15,000 nt of DNA. Origin: Actinidia chinensis (lineage: Eukaryota > Streptophyta > Magnoliopsida > Ericales > Actinidiaceae). Shown here one piece after another: positions 8,032 to 15,000 of the stretch. Numbering within the stretch: position 1 is the stretch's first letter; each line of letters begins with the position of its first letter. The notes beneath the pieces were generated by a model. The model ran no database searches. It was not told the DNA's origin and saw only the letters and a program-made list of their open reading frames with translations. The stretch is taken from contig VIGQ01002241.1 of NCBI GenBank assembly GCA_009663005.1, positions 1 through 15,000 of the forward strand, in the 5' to 3' direction. A program made the position numbers and the translations under genes.

Positions 8032-8563
8032 TGTTATTTCACGTATTAAGTGGCCCACTATTCTCCACGTTTTTAGGCATATTGTTATACTAGACTCCAT
8101 AAGATTAAGGCCATTAAATGATAAGGTTCAATCTAATTAATTTAAATAGAAAACTCCTTTATGATAAAAGGATAACTATTGATGGATAGGAATCCTTTTC
8201 TGGAGTTCCTATGGCCCTCTTCTCTCCTCTATTAAAGATGGATACCACCCCTTTGAACGTATGATTTTTTCCATCAATATTAGAATCTTGGTTATCCTTT
8301 AAAGTTAGAGCAGAGAGAAAATGTGAGCCAAGAAATTAAAGTATTCAATTAAGGGGCTGCATTCAATTGATCAGATGGCTAATAAAGGTATGATTCTACT
8401 CCATTATTATTGTAGAATAATTATTTATAGATGTATTGAATCAAGATCTAACTCCATTAATATTGTAAGAATAATTATTTTTATAGATGTATTGAATTCA
8501 AGATCGCTATTTCGGTTTTAAATTTCCGCATAATAGTGAAGCCGAATAATTTTATGACTTACA
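8032..8563 (+). repeat. 3' LTR of the copia element
   Basis: Runs from tgttatttcacg to gacttaca, followed by the TSD. It matches the 5' LTR at both ends. Its middle, 8099-8235, is AT-rich (ctaattaatttaaatag, gataaaaggataac) and unrelated to the pyrimidine-rich middle of the 5' LTR. It has no clear TATA box; ctattaaag is at the equivalent place. Confidence 0.9.
8393..8502 (+). repeat. Tandem duplication inside the 3' LTR
   Basis: Two units (8393-8445 and 8446-8502) match the doublet of the 5' LTR. Second unit against second unit, I count four single-base indels and no substitutions over ~57 bp. Confidence 0.85.
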
Positions 8564-8568
8564 CTTTT
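8564..8568 (+). repeat. Target-site duplication, right copy (CTTTT)
   Basis: ctttt directly follows the terminal aca of the 3' LTR and equals 1667-1671. The site lies in a longer T run (ctttttt). Confidence 0.85.
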
Positions 8569-9339
8569 TTCACATCTTATCGTTTAAATCTTTTCAATTC
8601 ATCGCTGTCATTCCAAAATTTGATGGACTTTTGAGTTGTTTTAATGTCGAACTGGCCCTACGGCGGCACCTCTGGCTGGCAGTGTTTTTGCTACCGCTGA
8701 GAAAGGATATCGCGAACAAAAGACAAGAGACCACAGCTTCTAACGGTAACCTGGAGATCCTTTAGCATCGGGTATAATTAATTGATAACTTTATTATTTT
8801 TTTTGTTTTAAACAACTCGATTCTTGTTCTTCTGCTACAGGATGGCACTGCATTTTTTTTTCTTTTATTTTGGTCCGAGAGTGAGAACTCCAGTTGAACG
8901 TAAGATTTCTGGAGATGCAAACTGTCCATGTGATGCGGCCACACTGTGAGTAGATATCTGAGTACTGCAATTAATGAGGTTTCTGTTTTCTTTCGGGTCT
9001 AAAGGAACCGCCGGGCTCCTCTTTGAAACGACAGGTAAACTTTAATTTTATAGCCTTGTTGGAAATTTAATTTGGTTTTTAAGGCGTTTCCACTTCTGGG
9101 TCTTGGCTTTAGCAGTCATGGCCATATAAATGCCGGTCACTAGCATCAACATGTAGCAATGGAATTTGTCATTGTTTCGGTTTCTTTAAAATCAATTTCT
9201 CCACTTTCGATAATTGCAAGAGCTATCTGCTCTATTATTTCTTGGGGCCCTTGTCATTATGACAATTTCTACCATTGTAAAAATAAATGGGGAAATCAAA
9301 TTGTGTCTATATATATACAAAAAAGTTTAGGAATTTTTA
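8569..9339. other. Unassigned sequence with exon-like islands
   Basis: Contains GC-richer patches (8640-8760, 8841-8945, 9000-9035) in AT-rich surroundings, some bordered by splice-like dinucleotides. No frame joins them into a consistent protein and I recognise no family. It may hold fragments of a host gene or just older repeat DNA. Confidence 0.35.
8841..8945 (+). other. Exon-like segment, product unknown
   Basis: A 105-bp stretch lies between a good acceptor (ttcttctgctacag) and a strong donor (gtgagt). One frame is open throughout and matches phase on both sides (one base at the start, two at the end). It reads RTPVERKISGDANCPCDAATL in its second half, which I cannot assign to a family. 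The next splice-framed island (9005-9034) meets an early stop if joined in phase, which argues against a simple gene model. The T8 and T9 runs in the first half are unusual for coding sequence. Confidence 0.2.
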
Positions 9340-9395
9340 GGGTAAATTAGATTTTGCACCACTGTACTTTTATTCAACCATTTTCACTTTGCACG
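9340..9395 (+). repeat. End fragment related to the MITE at 10825
   Basis: gggtaaattagattttgcacc...gtactttta...ttcacttt parallels the left end of the 10825 element (gcgtaaattatactttgtaccccgtacttta...atttcactt). No inverted partner end was found nearby, so this is probably a truncated or unrecognised family member. Confidence 0.45.
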
Positions 9396-9679
9396 CTTTG
9401 CTTCAATTGTGTGAATCAAGTCAAGTGTCAATATAGCTATTACTTCTATTTGGCTTCTTTTCGTGAGGTTGTGAACTCTTTCCATTCTTTGCTGAGATTT
9501 CATGGGAAGTGTAGTGGTGCTTTACCAAAATTTTGCCTCCTGTGAAAAGGTAATGTAAAGGAAATGTGCATACAAAATGGAGATATGGAAGAGGTACTTG
9601 GATGTTTAATACTCCTAATATTTGCAATCAATTGGTGATAGAATTAGAGGATAGGTAGGTTTCCATTTTAGGTGGAGAC
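9396..9679. other. Unassigned sequence
   Basis: No recognisable gene or element. The frames present are short and carry no motifs. Confidence 0.4.
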
Positions 9680-9854
9680 CGGTTTGGCATCACTGTGCCG
9701 TATGGGGACAAGACAGAGTCTACCCATCTTCTGTATTAAATGAAGTATGTATTGATACATCTGGGATTTTGTTGAATAATTTGGATTTGAGTTGATTTTT
9801 TTATCTCTGCTAATCATTTGAACCAAAAAAAAAAATTATTTTTTTTTACCAAAC
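9680..9854. mobile_element. Possible small hAT-like MITE (weak)
   Basis: Starts cggtttggcatcactg and ends ttaccaaac, giving a short inverted pair gtttgg(c/t)a. Flanking octamers gtggagac (9672-9679) and atgaagac (9855-9862) agree at six of eight positions. Length and end type fit non-autonomous hAT elements, but the inverted repeat is short and the target duplication imperfect. Confidence 0.3.
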
Positions 9855-9862
9855 ATGAAGAC

Positions 9863-10816
9863 AAAAATGATTTGAATAAATTAACTTATATAATGTTAAC
9901 CTGACGTATTTGCATATAACTAAAATATTGATAACATAAGCAAGGACTTCAAATCATGTGGGTGTTTGTCAAAAAATTTAGGTTTCTAACAGTTAAGTTG
10001 AGAATAAATTTAAAAATATTAAAGTAGAATTTTTTTAGGATAAATTTTTTAAACAACGTAAAAAATTATTTTTTTTGTCAATAATCCAGAAGTTAAATTT
10101 GTACCAAAGAAGATGATAAAAATTTAAGATGCCAGAATATAATATATGCTGAGGAAACTTGTCACAACACAATTAATCCCAGTGCATGATTTTTTTTCCC
10201 CTTGCTTAAATATATTAGAATTCGGGCATTGTTGTAGGCACCCATGTGACCCCCGGTTTCATGCCTTATCATTGCTGCTGACAAACAACTTGTTAGCCCC
10301 GTGTTAATCTTTCAAGTGCTTGGTGGCAGGGACGATACAGCTTTAATGTTGGGAAGCAAAATAACTTATAAATATAGAATTTAATTAACATTCTTGTAGG
10401 GTATATAATAGTTTGGTTAAAATGAATGACAGTATGGTAATTTCAATCCCGCTATTCAGCTACGTCATGATGGGAAAGTCAATTGTTGGCTAACGGATGA
10501 TTGACGTCAAGGTTATTTTGTGTAGTAATTCAGAATCTTAGGGTGTTTAGTGTAAAATTGAGAAATTTCCTGTCATATTTTTAAACATCAAATGTGCTTT
10601 GTGTATTAACTTGAAAACTCAGTATAGTTATCGTCAGTATATTTTTCACCCTAAAGAAATGTAGAACAAAACAAAAGACAAAACAGCATAGTTGACCCAA
10701 CAACAAGCACATGTCAAAACATGGGCTTCAGTGGTCGTGGTGTTAAAAATGTGACCTTTATATGAAAGTTGGGTCCTGCGTAAGTGGACAAAGAAAAACC
10801 ATTTGGTTGATTCGCA
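9863..10816. other. Unassigned AT-rich sequence
   Basis: Mostly AT-rich with a slightly GC-richer patch at about 10210-10350. I see no coding frame, RNA gene or element boundary. Confidence 0.45.
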
Positions 10817-10824
10817 CAAATCTA
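10817..10824 (+). repeat. Target-site duplication, left (caaatcta)
   Basis: caaatcta precedes the left inverted repeat and is repeated exactly at 11341-11348. Including one more base outside gives acaaatcta against tcaaatcta, a 9-bp duplication with one mismatch. Confidence 0.75.
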
Positions 10825-11340
10825 GCGTAAATTATACTTTGTACCCCGTACTTTACACTGAATTTCACTTCTCCGAGCTTGTACTTTTACTTGCAGTAAT
10901 TAAATCCATGTACTTTTAATTTGTTCAATGTCATCCGATTAAGCTTCCTTTGTGTCATTTACGACCAAAAGCCATGTGCTCTCATGTGGTTGTTTTTTTC
11001 AAGAGACAAAAATTTTTATTTTTCATCCCATCTTGGCCCAAAACTTTTAAAAATCAAATAGGGTTACACGTACCCGTCGCATATGAGGGAACATCGAGTC
11101 TTTGGGAGCAAAAATAATGAGAAAATACTTTTTTTTACCCTCTTGAAATGACCTTGTGAGACGCACAGACTTTTTGATCATTAATTACACCAAAGGAAAA
11201 AAAGAGATAAATGGAAAATTTACATAAGGGTTACATTGCAACAAAATTACATGTACAAGATGTTTAATTGTCTACAACTAAAGTTAGGTTTTGAAATAAT
11301 ATTCGGTTATAAACTGCAAGGTACTAGTATAATTTACCCT
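10825..11340. mobile_element. 516-bp MITE-like element, probably MULE-derived
   Basis: The left end gcgtaaattatactttgtacc and the reverse complement of the right end, agggtaaattatactagtacc, match over about 20 bp apart from a small central difference and the outermost bases. Exact 8-bp direct repeats (caaatcta) flank it, or 9 bp with one mismatch. It encodes no transposase. An end starting GGG with an 8-9 bp duplication fits Mutator-like or hAT families; I lean to Mutator-like because the 9-bp reading makes the ends more similar (GCG/GGG). A related end lies at 9340. Confidence 0.75.
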
Positions 11341-11348
11341 CAAATCTA
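11341..11348 (+). repeat. Target-site duplication, right (caaatcta)
   Basis: Exact copy of 10817-10824, immediately outside the right inverted repeat. Confidence 0.75.
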
Positions 11349-11766
11349 TTTTGGTACATTAGGTTAATAATTATAGTTTCACGACTTTAACGCCAACTCT
11401 AATTCAAGATTTTTCATTTTTGTTTATTGCAATGTTAACTCTGCAAACGTTCGTTGGAGAAATAAATACTTCATGACTTTTGGCCAACTAACGAAACGTA
11501 TCCTTGATGTTTAAAAACGATAAATACTTCATTATTAGATGTTAGTCAAGTATGGAAGCTAAAATATCTTCATTCTTCTTCTGTTTTTTTTTTTTCTTCT
11601 TTAAATTGTTGGACCATATTCATCTCAAATAAAAGTTATATATCTATCCATCTCATCTGTCACGATAAATAAGCCATTGTTTCTTCTCTCTCCTCTTTCT
11701 CTAGATAGTAGGGAAAAGGATGCCGGAAGATGTCGACAGCGAAGGCGGGATATAGGCAGTGATATA
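11349..11766. other. Unassigned sequence
   Basis: No gene recognised. The motif ataaatacttcat occurs twice about 60 bp apart (near 11462 and 11520). A pyrimidine-rich tract (about 11676-11702) precedes a short GC-richer patch at 11715-11760 that opens an 11-codon frame only. Confidence 0.4.
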
Positions 11767-11976
11767 GGGGCTTTCCGGTTGGTAATGCTTAAAAGTTAAG
11801 TTTTTTTTTAAATTATACTATCAAAAAACCTAATTTTTTAGTTTTTTTGCTTTTTTTTGGCTTTAACTTTAGATAAATCTAAGCAAAAAAGCAAAAAAAT
11901 CAACTTCTGACCGACTGTTTTGCTTAATTTAAGTAAAAAAATAATCAAAACTCAATAACTGTGTTTCAAAAGAGCC
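11767..11976. mobile_element. Foldback hAT-like MITE, copy 1
   Basis: A ~210-bp element with ends ggggctttccggttggtaatgctt and (reverse complement) ggctcttttgaaacacag. Inside, ttttttgctttttt (near 11843-11856) is complementary to aaaaaagcaaaaaa (11885-11898), giving a strong hairpin. It matches 14233-14444 in its left end (ttggtaat(a/g)cttaaaagt(t/c)aagttttttttt), layout and length. The ggctc(c/t)...ttggtaa end is typical of plant hAT MITEs. No clean target duplication was found. Confidence 0.6.
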
Positions 11977-12336
11977 ATAAAATGTGGATAAGGTACTAGC
12001 TTTGAAGGGAGACATATATCTGATTTAATAGAAAAAAAATGATTATTTAAGTTCAATTGAAAAGAGAGAATCTGAAATTTTCAAGTGTAAATTATTTGGT
12101 TTTGGTTCTTCGCCTGTTTTTCATTACTCACGCTGTTGCTGTAAGCTGTCTTCATCTATCTATCTTGGGGCCCTCGACGCTTCTATTATTGATGGCTTCT
12201 TTGATTTTTAGCTGCCACTCCATGTTGAATATCACCAGGTATAAGATTTCTTACGTGTTTAGTGAATTATGGTGCAGTCTCTTTTAAGTCTTGTCGAAAT
12301 TATTACACTGTCTTCACACTTGCCATCTGTCTTTTC
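11977..12336. other. Unassigned sequence
   Basis: A 76-codon frame (12057-12287) is present but carries no motif I recognise. A 30-bp stretch between ttttag and gtataag near 12211-12237 is splice-framed but too short to support an exon call. Confidence 0.35.
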
Positions 12337-12344
12337 CTTTCCTG
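12337..12344 (+). repeat. Target-site duplication, left (ctttcctg)
   Basis: ctttcctg matches ttttcctg at 12523-12530 at seven of eight positions. Eight bp is the hAT duplication length. Confidence 0.65.
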
Positions 12345-12522
12345 CAGGTGCGAATGCACATGGGTGGTCCAAAGGGCACGTATCCGCCCAATTTAAATTT
12401 TTTTTAACTATAGTTTTAAATTTTTTTGTAATTTGTCCGTTCCTCAAAAAATTATAAAATGCTCCTCTAAATTTTTTTTTTTAATTTTTTTCCCTTAAAA
12501 TTTTTTTCTGAGTCTGCCACTG
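12345..12522. mobile_element. Short non-autonomous hAT-like element
   Basis: 178 bp, starting caggtgcgaatgcacatggg and ending gagtctgccactg. The ends invert imperfectly (CAGGTGCGAA against CAGTGGCAGA). The cagNggcggaNcca type of end, with a ggtccaaagggcacgt...ccgccc stretch just inside and T-rich low-complexity interior, is common in plant hAT elements of the zinc-finger transposase group. An 8-bp near-perfect target duplication flanks it. No coding capacity. Confidence 0.6.
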
Positions 12523-12530
12523 TTTTCCTG
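12523..12530 (+). repeat. Target-site duplication, right (ttttcctg)
   Basis: Pairs with 12337-12344, one mismatch. Confidence 0.65.
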
Positions 12531-12612
12531 GGTCTAAAAATTTGAAATTTCAACGTTGATTTGGATCTTCATAGTAGTTTGTTAGGATTAAATGATTTTT
12601 CAGTACTCCACC

Positions 12613-12638
12613 TATATATATATCTATATATATATATA
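12613..12638 (+). repeat. Interrupted TA microsatellite, left
   Basis: (TA)n with one C interruption (tatatctatata). The same interrupted pattern recurs at 14153-14181, on the other side of the A-rich block. Confidence 0.85.
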
Positions 12639-12830
12639 CTAGTGGGAGCGCCGTGCTATGCCACGTTTACTACCTCTTCATCCATTTTGATAACATGTAT
12701 TGTTAAAAAATACATAAAAACTAATATTTTTATAAAAAAAATACCAAATAATTTAAGTAAAATTCAGAAAAAAATAGTGGTCCACTGAGTTAACTAACAT
12801 TTATATGACATTTACATTACATTACGTTCC

Positions 12831-13790
12831 GCAAAAGTAGGGACAAAAATCATACAAAAAATTGATAAGCAAAAGCCACATTGAAAATAACTGAAATTTT
12901 CAGGTCAAAAATATAATTTATCAGCAATTCTACTGATCATCTTTTCAACTAATATGTCAAAATCGTCCAATATTTAGGCAATGGGCAAAATTGACACAAA
13001 AAATATTAAAAATATAGGAAGGAGCAAATTGCAAAAGAATTAAAAAAAAATTGTTTATGTGCCCAAATTGAAAAAACCGATATTTTGTCTGAGTTTACTG
13101 TTCACTCAAAATAAAAAAAGTTACAAAATATGAAGGAAAAAATTAGACTAATACCATGAGCAGAAAGAAAAATCGGCAAAAAATGATTGATAAAAAAATA
13201 CTGTCCCCCCCCCCAAAATAAAATGATTAGGGGCCAAATCGAAAAAAAGTGGGGCTAAATCAAAATAATAGAAACAAAAATTAATTAGGGGCAAAATCGA
13301 CAAAAAAAATAAAAACAATAAAATTTTTAGGCCAAAATTAAAAAATGGTGCTCTGGTTTATTGTACACTCCAAATAAAAAAGCGGCCAATCTGCAGAAAA
13401 ACATTTGGGTAGGGGCAAAATTTGTTAGGAAAAATTAACAAAATAAAATGCTAAAAAAATGGGATTTGGACAAAAGCGCCAAAAAAATAGTTATAAAAAT
13501 ACGATTCCCCAAAAAAATAGAAAAAAAATCTTTATGGACTTACAACGAGGGGGCAAAATCAAAACAACCAAATAGAAAAAAATTATAGGTAGGGCAAAAT
13601 AATAATAAAAAAAAGGGGTAACATAAAATTTAGGACCAAACTAAATTATCAAAAATTCTAAGGGACTGTTCACGGACCAACTATTAAAATCAAAAATTGT
13701 AGGACCAAATAAAACAATCCCGAAAGTTTTATGGGATCAAATTACAAATAACCAAACACTTAAGGGTCTAAAATATAATTTACGGCAACT
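12831..13790 (+). repeat. Degenerate A-rich minisatellite (tagggGCAAAATc-aaaaaa)
   Basis: Many imperfect units, roughly 25-40 bp apart, carry a (t)agggg(c/a)caaaat core followed by an A-rich stretch, for example near 13230, 13289, 13418, 13550 and 13592; toward the right the core becomes agggaccaaa or taggaccaaa. The plus strand is strongly A-rich with few T runs. A C10 run sits at 13205-13214. No coding frame. Confidence 0.65.
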
Positions 13791-14149
13791 CTAGGGACCA
13801 ATCTGACTAAATAGGAATCTAAGGACCCAAACTGTAAGTACAACAAAGTCTGGGGACTGCAACTAAATTTACCAAAATAAATTTTGGCTAGGGGCAAAAT
13901 TAAAAGAAAAGTTGGTGGTCCTTGCTACTCTTCCTTTCACATTTATAGTAGATAGATATTAGTACTCTAGGGACCAATCGTGTACTAAACATGAATTCTA
14001 GGGACCAAAATGTAAGTACAGAAAGTCTAGGAACTGAAACTATAATTTAAACCAAAAAATTTTTTGAGACGCCGGCAAAATATCGAAAAAAAAAAGAAAA
14101 GTTGGTGGTCATTGCTACTAATTCCCTCACATTTAATTAGTATATTATC
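13791..14149 (+). repeat. ~180-bp tandem duplication
   Basis: Unit 1 (13791-13966) and unit 2 (13967-14149) both begin ctagggaccaatc, continue through ctgtaagtac or tgtaagtacag, aaagtct(a/g)ggaactg-like and aaaagaaaagttggtggtc, and end ttgctact...tcacattta...gtat/gata. Differences are substitutions plus indels of a few bases. Confidence 0.75.
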
Positions 14150-14152
14150 TCT

Positions 14153-14181
14153 ATTATATATATATCTATATATATATATAT
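14153..14181 (+). repeat. Interrupted TA microsatellite, right
   Basis: tattatatatatatctatatatatata, with the same single C interruption and orientation as 12613-12638. Confidence 0.85.
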
Positions 14182-14232
14182 TCCTGACATTAGATGCAGT
14201 GAGATTGTAACACAGCGTTGTCGGAATACTGA

Positions 14233-14444
14233 GGCTCCATTTGGTAATACTTAAAAGTCAAGTTTTTTTTTTAACTTGGTATTAAAAATGTCAATATCTT
14301 TGTCTTTTTTTTTAACTTTTTGGTTTTACTTTAGGTAAAATTAAGCAAAAAAGTAAAAAATAAAATAAAAAAGTAAATTTTGATTATCTTTTTTTACTTA
14401 TTTAATAAAAAAAACAAGAAAAAAGTTGTGCCTAAAAGGAGTCC
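14233..14444. mobile_element. Foldback hAT-like MITE, copy 2
   Basis: A ~212-bp relative of the element at 11767. It starts ggctccatttggtaatactt and ends cctaaaaggagtcc, whose reverse complement starts ggactccttttagg. Interior actttttggttttac pairs with gtaaaattaagcaaaaaagt. The left 45 bp are the best conserved against copy 1. The flanking octamers do not match clearly. Confidence 0.6.
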
Positions 14445-15000
14445 TGAAGGACAATGCTCATGGCAAATATATAGTAGTCTATCGTGTATCTATTTTTTAT
14501 ACCAAAAAAAGGAAAAAAGAAAAGAAATATAACTTGACGGCTTCTCATATGGAAGTTAGGGTTTCAACTCTTGTCAAGCGCCAGTATTTCCCAATGTTTT
14601 TGACCTAATATTACTGATGTGTGGGAACCAAAAAATACAACAAATCGTAAAATAAAATTATATTAGTCGAGACGTGCGTAAGCTAAATAAACATCCAGTT
14701 ATCAAACAAAAGTCAAGACAAGTACAAACACTCTTGAAAGTCTTTATTTTATCTCTATGATTTAGCTTGATCCATTCAATTTCTTTTTTTGGTCGGAATT
14801 TGTAGCTTTTTTTGTGCTCACTCAGTGAGTAAGAGAACGATCATGAAATACTCTTAGTTAAAGAGGCAATAAATAGTCTACTTCTTTCCTCTGTTAACAG
14901 GAATTTTCTAGTCTACATGAATGTTCTGCTTACCTGTTTGATTACATCTAGAACGAAAGGAAAGAGAAAAATGAGAGAAACTAATCGAGATAAAGAAAAG
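14445..15000. other. Unassigned sequence
   Basis: AT-rich with no recognisable gene or element. A 60-codon frame at 14426-14608 starts inside the MITE, so it is unlikely to be real. A small imperfect palindrome (ctcactcagtgag) lies near 14818-14830. Confidence 0.45.

Larger units (their letters stand above)
1672..8563 (+). mobile_element. Degenerate Ty1/copia LTR retrotransposon
   Basis: A 6.9-kb insertion bounded by TSD CTTTT. Order: 5' LTR (641 bp), primer binding site for initiator tRNA-Met, leader, an unrelated-looking 1.4-kb block, a pol remnant in the order integrase, reverse transcriptase, RNase H, a G-rich polypurine tract, and a 3' LTR (532 bp). Integrase before reverse transcriptase places it in Ty1/copia rather than Ty3/gypsy, and the visible motifs (TPFELWTGRKPS, RVKARLVVKGFTQ, YLQGT) are of the plant type related to tobacco Tnt1. 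Gag, protease and the first part of integrase are missing. Every pol domain is frameshifted, so the element cannot be autonomous. It is the largest feature of the window. Confidence 0.93.
12623..14181 (+). mobile_element. A-rich block with Helitron-like left edge (candidate)
   Basis: From the tc at 12623 the sequence runs tctatatatatata-ctagtgggagcgccgtgc-tatgccacg, an arrangement often seen at the 5' end of plant Helitrons (TC start, A/T-rich, then a GC-rich gtgc/cacg box). Most of the interior is degenerate minisatellite, as in many non-autonomous Helitrons. No replication initiator or helicase is encoded. At the right edge I find ctga near 14184 but no terminal hairpin, so the 3' end is unproven. 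The alternative is simply a decayed satellite block between two TA microsatellites. Confidence 0.35.

Noticed and set aside
7890..8093. 67-codon frame with a Gly-rich centre
   Set aside because: The glycines come from the G-rich polypurine tract and the frame runs into the LTR; not a gene.
12057..12287. 76-codon hydrophobic frame as a small membrane protein
   Set aside because: No start context, codon pattern or family motif supports it, and neighbouring sequence is transposon-derived.
14818..14830. Small palindrome ctcactcagtgag
   Set aside because: Short arms and an odd centre; expected by chance in a window of this size.

Overview
The window looks like repeat-rich nuclear DNA of a flowering plant, probably a eudicot. 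The evidence is AT-rich non-coding sequence, a Ty1/copia LTR retrotransposon primed by initiator tRNA-Met (tggtatcagagc), several small DNA-transposon derivatives with plant-type ends, and no bacterial gene organisation. I could identify no intact protein-coding gene and no host gene. Short open frames in the window are chance products of transposon and low-complexity sequence.

Layout: (1) 1-945 is unassigned AT-rich DNA with one G14 run. (2) 946-1284 resembles a very short LTR element (TRIM-like), with two related ~100-bp LTR-like ends and a gggggag tract before the second. (3) 1672-8563 is one copia insertion in plus orientation, bounded by the 5-bp target duplication CTTTT. It has a 5' LTR, a primer binding site, a leader with a ~30-bp degenerate repeat array, a ~1.4-kb pyrimidine-rich block where gag, protease and the first part of integrase should be, a heavily broken pol remnant (late integrase, reverse transcriptase, RNase H), a G-rich polypurine tract and a 3' LTR. 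The two LTRs share both ends but have unrelated middles. (4) 8569-10816 is mostly unassigned, with one exon-like island, one end of a MULE-like repeat and a weak hAT-like candidate. (5) 10825-11340 is a 516-bp MITE-like element with terminal inverted repeats and 8-9 bp target duplications. (6) 11767-11976 and 14233-14444 are two copies of a foldback, hAT-like MITE. (7) 12345-12522 is a short non-autonomous hAT-like element with an almost perfect 8-bp target duplication. (8) 12613-14181 is an A-rich block of degenerate minisatellite plus a ~180-bp tandem duplication, flanked on both sides by the same interrupted TA microsatellite; its left edge is Helitron-like.

Nothing here works as a functional system. 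The copia element lacks gag and protease, and its pol is full of frameshifts and stops. Its integrase glutamate position reads as a stop and the first RNase H acidic motif is lost, although the two reverse-transcriptase active-site aspartates remain. The MITEs carry no transposase. Much of the divergence between repeat copies is single-base insertion or deletion, often at homopolymers, so part of the apparent decay may be long-read consensus error rather than biology.
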